DNA of 64,000 nt from Glandiceps talaboti (taxonomy: Eukaryota; Hemichordata; Enteropneusta; Spengelidae), in contig NC_135557.1 of assembly GCF_964340395.1 (NCBI RefSeq), forward strand, positions 20,685,725-20,749,724, written 5' to 3'. The translations under genes and the position numbers were made by a program. The notes beneath the pieces were generated by a model, which was not told where the DNA came from, made no database searches, and saw nothing but the letters and a program-made list of their open reading frames with translations. Shown in pieces: positions 15,548 through 29,160 of the stretch. Each line of letters begins with the position of its first letter. Position 1 is the first letter of the stretch.

Positions 15548-18500
15548 GTATGCATCAACCATAAATAATTCCATCTCCAATATTTAAACTTTGTTTAGAC
15601 TAATATAAAACCTGTCACTTTTGATATTATAATTTATTGTCATCCTTAATTGTCAGCTGAAGAGCAGTGTAAGTCCTGTCCAGCTGGTTACTACTGTCCA
15701 TCAGGTGTAGATTCACCAGTTTCATGTCTTGCTGGTACTTTTAATAACAAAGTAGGACAAGATGATTCCACAGATTGTGAGCCATGTATTGCAGGCTGGG
15801 CTTGTACACAACCTGCACTTACAGAGCCTGATTATCCCTGTGATCCAGGGTGAGTATATACCTAGTTAGATGGATATATACAGTATAGACAGTTACATGT
15901 GGTCCAGGGCGAGTATATACCTAGTTAGATGGATATATACAATATAGACAGTTACATGTGGTCCAGGGCGAGTATATACCTAGTTAGATGGATATATACA
16001 ATATAGACAGTTACATGTGATCCAGGGTGAGTATATACCTAGTTAGATGGATATATACAATATAGACAGTTACATGTGATCCAGGGTGAGTATATACCTA
16101 GTTAGATGGATATATACAATATAGACAGTTACATGTGATCCAGGGTGAGTATATACCTAGTTAGATGGATATATACAATATAGACAGTTACATGTGATCC
16201 AGGGTGAGTATATACCTAGTTAGATGGATATATACAATATAGACAGTTACATGTGATCCAGGGTGAGTATATACCTAGTTAGATGGATATATACAATATA
16301 GACAGTTACATGTGGTCCAGGGTGAGTATATACCTAATTAGGTGGATATATACAGTATAGATAGTTACATGTGATCCAGGGCGAGTATATACCTAGTTAG
16401 ATGGATATATACAATATAGACAGTTACATGTGATCCAGGGTGAGTATATACCTAGTTAGATGGATATATACAATATAGATGGTTACATGTGGTCCAGGGT
16501 GATTACATACCTAGTTAGATGGATATATACAATATAGACAGTTACATGTGATCCAGGGTGAGTATATACCTAGTTAGATGGATATATACAGTATAGACAG
16601 TTACATGTGATCCAGGGTGAGTATATACCAAGTTAGATGGATATATACAATATAGATGTGATCCAGGACAAGTATATAAATACCTAGTCAGAGACAATCT
16701 ATACATTAACATGTGATCCAGGTTGCGTATACAAATAGAAATGTAGATGTACATGTAGATAGAAGATAAATATATATATACAGTATAGATGGTTACATGT
16801 GACCCAGGATGAGAACATAAACACCTAGTTAGATATATTATATAGTATATACATGTACAGTAATGTGTGGTTCACAGTGAGTATACAAATACATAGATAG
16901 ATATATACAGTATAGACAGTTACGTAATATGTGGTCCACAGCAAGTATACAAATACATAGATATATACAGTATAGACAGTTACGTAATATGTGGTCCACA
17001 GCAAGTATACAAATACATAGATATATACAGTATAGACAGTTACGTAATATATGGTCCACAGCAAGTATACAAATACATAGATATATACAGTATAGACAGT
17101 TACGTAATATATGGTCCACAGCAAGTATACAAATACATAGATATATATAGTATAGACAGTTACATGTGATCAGGGTGAGTATACAAATACATATATAGAT
17201 ATACAGTATATACCATAACGCATGATTCAAGTGAGTATACACATAGTCAAATAGATATATAGAGTAAGTGCTGTATAGGCAGGACTATGTAACTGTGTTC
17301 ATAATGTTTGTTATTCTATTTTTGTTTGTAGATATTACTGTGCTGAAGGTAGCAGTAGTCCTAATGATATCAACCAAGGATGTCCAGCTGGTACATTCAC
17401 TAATTATCATAATTTAACATCACCATATCAGTGTAGCATTTGTCCAGCAGGAGTTGCTTGTTTACTAGGTAAGCCAATCAGAGTTGCTTGTTTACTAGGT
17501 AAGCCAATCAGAGTTGCTTGTTTACTAGGTAAGCCAATCAGAGTTGCTTGTTTACTAGGTAAGCCAATCAGAGTTGCTTGTTTACTAGGTAAGCCAGTCA
17601 GAGTTGCTTGTTTACTAGTTAAGCCAATCAGAGTTGCTTGTTTACTAGGTAAGCCAATCAGAGTTGCTTGTTTACTAGGTAAGCCAATCAGTGTTGCTTG
17701 TTTACTAGGTAAGCCAATCAGGGTTGCTTGTTTACTAGGTAAGCCAATCAGAGTTGCTTGTTACTAGGTAGGCCAATCAGAGTTGCTTGTTTACTAGGTA
17801 AGCCAATCAGTGTTGCTTGTTTACTAGGTAAGCCAATCAGAGTTGCTTGTTTATTAGGTAAGCCAATCAGAGTTGCTTGTTTACTAGGTAAGCCAATCAG
17901 AGTTATAAAGTAAGTCTATGCTTGTATACAATGAGTCAAACAAAATTAGCCAGAATTGTTTGTTTACTAGGTAAGCCAGTCAAACTAAAGCTGCAGCAAT
18001 CAGAATCATTGTATCTACCATTTTAAGTGCAAAACTGTAGATGAGCCAATCAGAATCACTGTATCTGGCATGTTTAAGTACAAAATGAAGATGAGCCAAT
18101 CAGAATCATTATATCTGGCATTATTAAGGTACAAAATGTAGATGAGCCAATCAGAATCACCGTATCTGGCATTATTAAGGTACAAAATGTAGATGAGCCA
18201 ATCAGAAGCACTGTATCTGACATGTTTAAGTACAAAATGAAGATGAGCCAATCAGAATCATTGTATCTACCATTTCAAGTACAAAAATGCAGATGGGCCA
18301 ATCAGAATTAGCAGCTGAAATGTAAACCTGGCAAACCATCGGGGTATCAGATTATACCATTTATACAATTGCAAAATTATCTCTCTTATACAGACCATTG
18401 ATTTATCGCAGCAGCAGTAATTGTACAGTGTTTGCAATTTGCTAATACTAGTGTTATCTATTTGATTTCAGCCACCGGTGGTCAACAGAGACCTCCAGAA

Positions 18501-21500
18501 ATATGTGCACCAGGCCATTACTGTCCTGAAGGAACTGAATATCCTGAACAGCATCCCTGTCCAGCAGGATCCTACAGTAATCTTACCAACTTAGAAAGTT
18601 TTTCTGATTGCTACCCATGTACAAAGGGTTATTTCTGTTTGGAAGGATCTACAGAACCAACTGGTATATGTCCAACTGGACACTACTGTCCTGTAGGTAG
18701 GTTAGACTGTAATTTGGTATATGTCCAACTGGACACTATTGTCCTGTAGGTAGGTTAAACTATAATTTGGTATATGTCCAACTGGACACTATTTTCCTGT
18801 TGGTAGGTTAAACTATAATTTGGTATATGTCCAACTGGACACTACTGTCCTAGGTAGGTTAGACTATAATTTGGTATGTCCAATTGGACACTATTGTCCT
18901 ATAGGTAGGTTAGTAATTGTCTGCATATACAGCTATCAGATAGTGTATACAATGATTTATGAGTGTCTTTCCCTCAGCTAAGGGAGTGAATGTGGTTGAA
19001 TGGTTAGAATGGCAGGCTTTAAATTTGCCAACTGCTGGTTCAAGCCTAAGGCCTAAGAAATATGATTGTTTGGTTCCGGTTACCCGACCCCACTTAGTTT
19101 TTCACACCAACAACGGGAAATAATTAACAGTACTATCATGACAGAAAAATCATGACAGACTATGTGGAAGTAACTTGATAAATATGTACTATGATTTCTA
19201 TATATCCAACATCACACTCCTAATGTGATGTACTTAATCTTAACAGGTACCCAATGGGATACTCAGTACCCATGTAATGCTGGCACATATTCAAACAGAG
19301 AAGGCAATGAACGGTGGGAAGTATGCGATCCTTGCTTGGAAGGTCATTATTGTCCTCAGGGTTCATCTCTACCCACTGCTTGTCCTGCGTAAGTATAAAA
19401 CTTTCTTTTTACAGGTCTTATGTACAACATTACATAGTTACTACTCTGACAATTTAGAGTTCAGTTTTAATACCAGGGTAGACACAAACTACAACTATTG
19501 TTTACACATTTCTCCAGTTCTCATCAGCCTGCAGTGGTTACCACTGTGTTTCAGGATTGATTACAACATTTTGCTGTTAACATATAAAGCTCCCCTTTCA
19601 TGGCTTAACTCCAGAGTACATTTGTGATCTTCTCCAGCCATACATCGTGATACAATACAATGTATCATTTGTATATTTTAGGGGGACATTTCATAATACA
19701 ATATATCATTTGTATATTTCAGGGGTATATTTCATAATATAATATATCATTTGTATATTTCTGGGGTACATTTCATAATATAATATATCATTTGTATATT
19801 TCAGGGGTATATTTCATAATATAATATATCATTTGTATATTTCAGGGGTACATTTCATAATACAATATATCATTTGTATATTTTAGGGGTACATTTCATA
19901 ATATAATATATCATTTGTATATTTTAGGGGTACATTTCATAATATAATATATCATTTGTATATTTTAGGGGTACATTTCATAATATAATATATCATTTGT
20001 ATATTTTAGGGGGACATTTCATAATACAATATATCATTTGTATATTTCAGGGGTACATTTCATAATACAATATATCATTTGTATATTTCAGGGGTACATT
20101 TCATAATACAATATATCATTTGTATATTTCAGGGGTACATTTCATAATACAATATATCATTTGTATATTTTAGGGGTACATTTCATAATACAATATATCA
20201 TTTGTATATTTCAGGGGTACATTTCATAATACAATGTGCCATTTGTATATTTCAGGGGTACATTTCATAATACAATATATCATTTGTATATTTCAGGGGT
20301 ACATTTCATAATATAATATATCATTTGTATATTTCAGGGGTACATTTCATAATACAATATATCATTTGTATATTTCAGGGGTACATTTCATAATACAATA
20401 TATCATTTGTATATTTCAGGGGTACATTTCATAATATAATATATCATTTGTATATTTTAGGGGTACATTTCATAATATAATATATCATTTGTATATTTTA
20501 GGGGTACATTTCATAATATAATATATCATTTGTATATTTCAGGGGTACATTTCATAATACAATATATCATTTGTATATTTCAGGGGTATATTTCATAATA
20601 CAATATATCATTTGTATATTTCAGGGGTACATTTCATAATACAATATATCATTTGTATATTTTAGGGGGACATTTCATAATACAATGTATCATTTGTATA
20701 TTTTAGGGGTACATTTCATAATACAATATATCATTTGTATATTTCAGGGGTACATTTCATAATACAATGTATCATTTGTATATTTTAGGGGTACATTTCA
20801 TAATACAATATGTCATTTGTATATTTCAGGGGTACATTTCATAATACAATATATCATTTGTATATTTTAGGGGTATATTTCATAATACAATGTGTCATTT
20901 GTATATTTCAGGGGTATATTTCATAATACAATGTATCATTTGTATATTTTAGGGGTACATTTCATAACACAATGTATCATTTGTATATTTTAGGGGTACA
21001 TTTCATAATACAATATATCATTTGTATATTTCAGGGGTACATTTCATAATACAATGTATCATTTGTATATTTCAGGGGTACATTTCATAATACAATATAT
21101 CATTTGTATATTTCTGGGGTACATTTCATAATACAATATATCATTTGTATATTTCAGGGGTACATTTCATAATACAATGTGTCATTTGTATATTTCAGGG
21201 GGACATTTCATAATACAATGTATCATTTGTATATTTTAGGGGTACATTTCATAATACAATGTCATTTGTATATTTCAGGGGGACATTTCATAATACAATG
21301 TATCATTTGTATATTTCAGGGGGACATTTCATAATACAATGTATCATTTGTATATTTCAGGGGTACATTTCATAATACAATATATCATTTGTATATTTCA
21401 GGGGTACATTTCGTGATCAAACTAGAGGTGAAGATTTGCTAGACTGTTTTAACTGTACAGCAGGTTATTATTGCAATGGTACAGGGAATGGTGATCCTAC

Positions 21501-24500
21501 ACCCTGCTCTAAAGGATATTATTCAGTAAGTTACACTTGGTTCTCAAAGATATTCATCATACACATATTTATTTGCCTGAAGTTGAAAAGAAAAAATAAT
21601 TGACATATCAAGTTAGTAAAAGGAATTAGTCAAGTAAATACATTGGCAATGAAAGGTATATAAAAATAACTTTAAACTCCCATTTCAAATATTCCGGGTA
21701 TGCCCACTAGCACTCGCATATCATGGTATTCTGTAAATGTGAAAATCATGCAGTATTTACTACATTTTACATGTAACACCAAACTACAAGGGATTCTAGT
21801 AAATCATATTTTTAAATACGTAACAACATTTTATTTTTGCACAGGACTTTGGAGCTGAAGAATGCACAGATTGTGAACCAGGTTTTTACTGTGATATTGC
21901 TACGACGAGTCTAGATGTGATGATAGCCGAGAAATGGTGTCCTCCTGGTATGTGGTGTAAAGCTGGTAGAAGTACTGCACCAGATTTAAATAGTGACCCA
22001 TGCCCTACTGGACATTATTGTCTCAGAGGTGACCAGGTCAGTAAACATGTGTACTTTATTGTACTACAATCAAACAACTTACTGTTTACATATGGACATC
22101 AATCTAACATAGATAAGACCTACTAAAGACTACAGAATGAAACTTACTACTTTCAAATTATTGCTGTTTATACATACATCTGGAGTGTACTTCAGAAGTA
22201 TACTTTGACTGTATATATAAGTTTTCACTAGCAAATTAATATATATATGAGCCCAGCACGTATGAACATTAATGCACTAGTAGAAAGATATTCTGGGCAG
22301 TTACTTAGAATGATAGAATTATTTACAATAATCTTATTTTCATATAGATACATTTATGAAAAGATCCCTTTCAAATTTTGCAAATGAAAGTATATTATTT
22401 TTATATACTGACATGATATTTATTCATGTCCCTATCCTAAAAAAAAATAATGGATCATAACACATTTACTATATTATAATATATCTTATCTTATTTCTTA
22501 CTTTTATTGTATGGCATGATTGTTTATTGTGAAATATGAATGACCTTGACCTTGACTTCCAACCGCTGTGTTTATATTTAGATGTTATTCCGCAATATTT
22601 TTCTTCATTCAGCCAAGGAAAATACAAGTGACCTAAGGGATCTTTGTCACTACGAGTTGCGAGATGAGTAGTGTAGTGACAACCCTTAGGTCATGAGTGT
22701 TTTCTGGCTGAATGAAGACAAATATTGAAGAATAACATAATTATACCAGCGCCAGTAATATCAAAGAAAAATCGGGGAAAGTAATGGTAATTTTGAACGT
22801 TTTGACTCATATTTTGAACACAGCAGAACCAGTGATGTAGACACGTATTGTTGTGACATGCAATGATACATGTAGATACGTATTGTTCTGATGTACATGT
22901 AGACGCACATTGTCTTGACAAACATGTAGACACCTATTGTCTTGACTTTACATGTAGACACCTATTGTCTTGACTTTACATGTAGACACCTATTGTCTTG
23001 ACTTTACATGTAGACACCTATTGTCTTGACAAACATGTAGACACCTATTGTCTTGACTTTACATGTAGACACACATTGTGATGATTTAGAACAATAGAGT
23101 ATATATTTCATATTTGTTGTTCTAAATGGCTCATACATGGTATAATTTTTATAGTATTATATACATGTTATAATATGTTTATATTTACAGGATGCATACC
23201 CACGTGACTGTCCTAATGGAACATATACAGATCAAGTAGGCTCTACACAGAAAGCTGAGTGTATAGATTGTCCGGCTGGCTTCTATTGTATTCCCGAGGG
23301 ATTATCTACACCAGTAAGTCACCTTATAGTTTTCTTAATATGTAATATTTTATCATGTTTGTTATATGCCATATTGTGTTATTTTTAGTAATGTCATGTC
23401 ATATTGTGTTATGTTGGATGTATTTTTGTTGTGTTGTCTTGTGTTGTGTTGTGTTGTGTTGTGTTGTGTTGTGTTGTGTTGTGTTCTGTCTTGTCCTGTC
23501 CTGTCCTTTCCTGTCCTGTTGTGTTGTGTTGTGCCGGGTTGGGCTGGGCTGGTCTGGGCTGGGTGGGCTGGGCTGGGCTGGGCTGGGCTGGGCTGGTCTG
23601 GGCTGGGTGGGCTGGGCTGGGATGGTTCGGGCTGGGCTGGTCTTGGCTGGTCTGGGCTGGGTTGTGTTGTGTTGTGTTGTGTTGTGTTGTGTTGTGTTGT
23701 GTTGTGTTGTGTTGTGTTGTGTTGTGTTGTGTTGTGTTGTTTACATTATCTCACTTATATAAATTATTATAATCATATACATGTATCTTTATTTCTGATA
23801 GGCTGGAGATTGTCCTGCTGGTCACTATTGTCCAATCGGTACAGCTGAACCATATACCAATCCTTGTCCAGTTGGATTTTATTTAAATGGCAGTGCAGGA
23901 GAAAGTTACCAAGATTGTACAGAATGTATAGCTGGTTATTACTGTGATGAAAACGGTTTAGCCTGGCCTAAGGAATGTGATAGGGTAAGTTACTACCACG
24001 GAAAGCAAGCTATCGGCAAACTAAGATAACATAAACTACAACTTGTGTTGTCTTAGTGTTGTTACATGTGGTAGATTGGACAAATGGATGATAGTGATGC
24101 CTCCTCAGTCATGCAAATAAAATCACCTTGTAAGCAAGAATTGCCTACCATTTGAGGAAAAGTTAGAGCTGCCATCATACAGTGACTGTAATTACATTAA
24201 CAACCATTAATTAAAACATACTACAATTATAGTTTTAGTTTGTGTCTGTGTTAACTTGCCAATAGTTGACTTGCCATTGCTGTACTCTACCTATATACCA
24301 CTGGTATAGTACTCCAGATGAGAGCACATGTAGGGAATGTATTGTTACTGAGATCTAATTCTGTTTTGTACTCTTAACCCTTACAATGCCATGTTCAAGG
24401 TTCCTGAGCCATGTCAGTATACTGATTTGCATAAGCCCAATTTCACTTCTTGACCTCATATCTGGGGTAAATGATTCATTTGACAATATAATTATATGTA

Positions 24501-27500
24501 ATGGGTGGATAAAGAAAAAAATAGGATTGATTGTATTTTTTATTATTATATATAAAGTTGATATTTGTAGGTAAGATCTTACTCTGTAGTGAAAAAAGTG
24601 CTTGGCCTAGGGAGTCTTTTGCATCAAAAGTGTATGGCATCTTAAGGGGTTAATCATTATCAAAGGGATTATATAAGTGATTATTGTTTGGTTTCTTTAA
24701 TACAGGGTTATTTCTGTGTTAGTGGCAGTACATACCCATCACCCTGTCCTACAGGAACGTACGGTAACTCAACAGGTTTAAGACGTAGTGACGATTGTAC
24801 TCCATGTCCTGGTGGCTACTACTGTGATGGATTTGGACGTACTGAACCTACAGATGTATGTGATGCCGGATTCTATTGTAGATATAAAGCAGAAACATCG
24901 GTAAGTACGTTTGTATATCTAGTCAGTAAAACAGTGCAATGACACAGAAACTACTGTGTGAGTTTGTGCAGGTAACATAGTATAACATTTACTCAGTTCA
25001 AAATAGAAGCATGTGTTTAGTAGTCAACACTTAAATAAACAACTATTGTGCTATGTACACCTGTACTGATGAAGCTCTGTAGAATTTTTGGAAACCTGAG
25101 TTGAATTTTGTTGAGGTCATTCAGTTTTCATTCGACATGTATATTTTATATAATACATTGTAAACTATTTATATGTCTAACCCAGTTTGAGTTTGATATT
25201 CAGATATTATTATCGACAATTTCGGTGTACTACAATATACATTCACATGTGAGATCGTCCTGTATTCATTTGACATGTGCGTTTATTCTCCATCGCATCG
25301 TATTCCTTAGATGATGTAGAATGCATAGGGTTGAAGTTGTAACAAAACAGCATTCAGACCAGTATTTGATGTACATACTTTTATTGCATACATGGCTGAC
25401 AACCTGGGACCAAATATTTGGCCCCAAGTGTAACAGCTCGAAGACAAGGTGTGTGCATCATCTGAACACTGTATATCATTATATGTTGTAAATGTATGCT
25501 TCACTGGATGGTTTGTGTGTGTTCACTGTCACTATATGTTCTGTGTATCCTAATATATAGGCTCCACCTGATGGTTTGACTGGTGGATTATGTCCAGCTG
25601 GTGGTTATTGTCCTGCTGGTTCTGCTGTACCTGCTCCATGTGCATTAGGTACTTACAGTAACTCAACTGGATCTAAACGACCTGAAGATTGTATAGCATG
25701 TGATCCTGGGTAAGTTTTATTGCCTGTTACCTTTGGTTTTATCGTCTGTGGTCTGTGATAAGTTTTATTGCCTGTGATCTAGGGTAAGGTTTATCGTCTG
25801 TGGTCTGTGATAAGTTTTATTGCCTGTGATCTAGGGTAAGGTTTATCGTCTGTGGTCTGCGATAAGTTTTATTGCCTGTGATCTAGGGTAAGTTTTATCG
25901 TCTGTGGTCTGTGATAAGTTTTATTGCCTGTGATCTAGGGTAAGTTTTATCGTCTGTGGTCTGTGATAAGTTTTATTGCCTGTGATCTAGGGTAAGTTTT
26001 ATCGCCTGCAGCCTTTGGTAAGTTTTATAGTTTGTGATCTGTAGTATGTTTTATTATGTGAAATCTTTGGTAAATTATCTTGATTGTCCATTCATAATCA
26101 GGTGAAAGTTTTTGTTAATATAGCTAAATTATATGTGACTGTATTTAAGTTTTAAACGCACTCCAGTTTAATTTCCTAAAAATCTACTTGCTGTCACAAA
26201 ACATCTATTTTTTTTCACATTTCAAAGCAAAGCATGCCTGATAGAGCACACAGTCAGTACACATGTCCTAATTTTTTTTTATTTACTTACTTACTTTATT
26301 TACTTATTTATATTTCTTAATTTATAGACATTACTGTGCTGGAGATAACAATCCAGAGCCTACAGGTGAATGTGAGAGTGGTTACTACTGTGTAGGTGGA
26401 TCTGGAACACCAACACAATATGAATCACCAGCTGGTCATTATACTCTAGATGGGGCCTACAAACCTGAACCATGTCCAAGAGGCACTTATCAAACTGTAA
26501 GTGAACCTATCTACCCACCTACCTACCTACCTACCTACCTACCTACCTACCTACCTACCCACCCAATCATACATCCATACGTACGTACGTACGTACGTAC
26601 GTACATACATACATACATACATACATACATACATACATACACACACACATACATACATACACACATAGACACAGACACACTCTTTCACAAATGGATTGAC
26701 AGAAAGATGAACAAACTGATAGACATCACACACATATTATCCATACAGATAGAACCCGTGTCCGTCATGCTTATACCAGACATGAAGTTTATGTACATTT
26801 CCACTTGTATACACATTATCCATACAAATATGACTTAGACATGACTTAGCTAAGCAGCATTTGCTGTAGAATTTGACTTAATAAGATAGTGACATTATGT
26901 CTATTTTAAGACCATCAAATAGTACTTTTGTTATTATAATTTCTTGTCTTTCTATTTTCAGGCCACCAAGTCATCATCTTGTAATGATTGTTTACAAGGT
27001 TATTATTGCAATACAACTGGTACCAGTGAGCAAACAATATGTGATCGTGGCCATTATTGTCCTTCTAAGAGTGAAACACCAACACCATGTCCAAGGGTAA
27101 ATTTACTTTTCCATCTTCTCTTATAACTTAATCAACTTCAAGATTCATTTTTTGTACACCATGCTAATCTATGACTTTATATACAAGTCAATTTTTAACC
27201 ACCCATCATTTGTATTGTTACATATGTACCAGTAATTACTTTCACTGATGTGCGTGCACACTATTGGTATTTGCATTTGCTGCGCTATATCCAAAACATT
27301 ATTGCATACATGTATGCAAATGATATGCAAATGAGTACACAGTTATTCCTCTGATATGCGTGACCACACAGTATGATATTTACTGAAATTTGCTGTTCTG
27401 GATTAACATATGTAATAAGAATAGAATTTCAAGATGCTTGAGGTGTTTTCTGCTGCACTTTCACTTGCTACACTCTGTTACAGTACTACACTGAAAACAC

Positions 27501-29088
27501 TGCAAGCCTTCTTGCAGATACCCGAGTATTCCACACATGTACTCACCTGTCATGGCGTTCTGTCATATTGCTTTAATTCCAGTTATGACACTAGAATACT
27601 CTTTCTGATATTACTCAAAAAGTTGTTTAAAATGTCCTTAATTCATATGTATTCAGTACATTCCTTTTGAGTCATGGGCAAACTTAGATGTTAACAGTTA
27701 CACAGAAAATGAACTAAAACACATCAGAAATTTACAATCATTCGTAACTTTCACACTTTTGAGAGCATGTTTTGTGGGTGTGTGTTGTGTGTTGGTCTTG
27801 AACTAGTCTAAACTTGATGTGATATCTGTTCTGTATTTATTTGGTTGTATCTGATTTCTGTAATTCCATTGTTGATATAACATTCACACTCAAGATTAGC
27901 CATACCTCTAATTAGTTATTTTTCAAGGACTTATATAAATAATACCATCCTAGTACTTCTTTTTTGTAAAAAAAACAAACCCCTTCTGTTTGTCACTGTT
28001 TATTAACAAATAGTATGTGATATTGTTTTTACTATATTCGTAACAAATACTATAATTATGATATGTTTTCTACCTTACATTATTAAGAGATTTGCATTAT
28101 ATTAAAATTGTATTTTATTTTTTCCTTTGGTGACAGGGTACTTATGTTTACAATGAAGGTCGACAAGAACTGTCTCAGTGTGATCCGTGTCCAGCTGGGG
28201 AGTACTGTGGATCAGTAGGTCTACCTGCCCCAAGTGGCCTTTGTACAGCAGGCTTTTACTGCCTTGAAGCTTCTAATACATCAACACCTGTAAGTGTATA
28301 TTTACATACTCTGAAAAATTAGTATGTTAGGCCATATTTCAGTTGTAAGAAAAACAAAAGATTGTATAGTTTGGCCACTAGGAGTGCTATTCAGATACAC
28401 CAGGGAGGTGACCAATGATTGTTTATTTCAAATATGACATTTTCTCACCCCCCCCCCCAAACAAACCCAAAACAACCATACCAAACCTGTTTAGATGACA
28501 AAAATTGTTGAATGTTTTAGCTACATTGTATGGACTGATTCATGTTCATTCAAGCGCATGGGATTAAAGCATTCGTATTGCAACCTCTATCCTACCAGGT
28601 GCCCTTTTATCCTATCTGGTTCACCTCTATCCTACCAGGTCCCTGCTATCCTACCATGTCCACCTCTACCATACCAGGATGTTCAAAAGTCTGCTAGTTT
28701 TTTGGTGCAGATGTACTTTTAAGTTTTATTGAAGATGCTTATGGTGTTTGTCTTTTTTTCAGACGGAGGAAACTGGGATGGGTGATGTGTGTCCGATAGG
28801 TTACTACTGTCCAGCTGGTACTGTTGGTCCTTATACCTATCCATGTGGTAATGGTACTTACAACAATGTGACTGGTGCTCAGGAAAGAGATGATTGTCTG
28901 GATTGTCCACCTGGTGAAGTCTGTGAAGGAATGGCATTGGTTGGTTCAACTGGGCTGTGTGGACCTGGTATGTAAACTTAATGTTCTTTATACCCATTGG
29001 TTGGTTAATCAGTATAAATTTGTGAGTCAAATATCATTGAATTCTGCAATAAACCGAACAGTGAGGTAATTTTGTTGTGGACTCTGTC

Positions 29089-29125
<37 letters not shown>

Positions 29126-29128
29126 GTC

Positions 29129-29160
<32 letters not shown>

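Noticed and set aside
14757-15587. Cys/Tyr/Met-rich open frames (MYVCMYVC) here and at 535-1015, 30039-30683 and 59080-59489
   Set aside because: Translations of TG and TATG arrays.
23355-23848. Open frames rich in VLCCVV and GWAGLG
   Set aside because: Translation of the pentanucleotide array; the flanking exons fit the gene without it.
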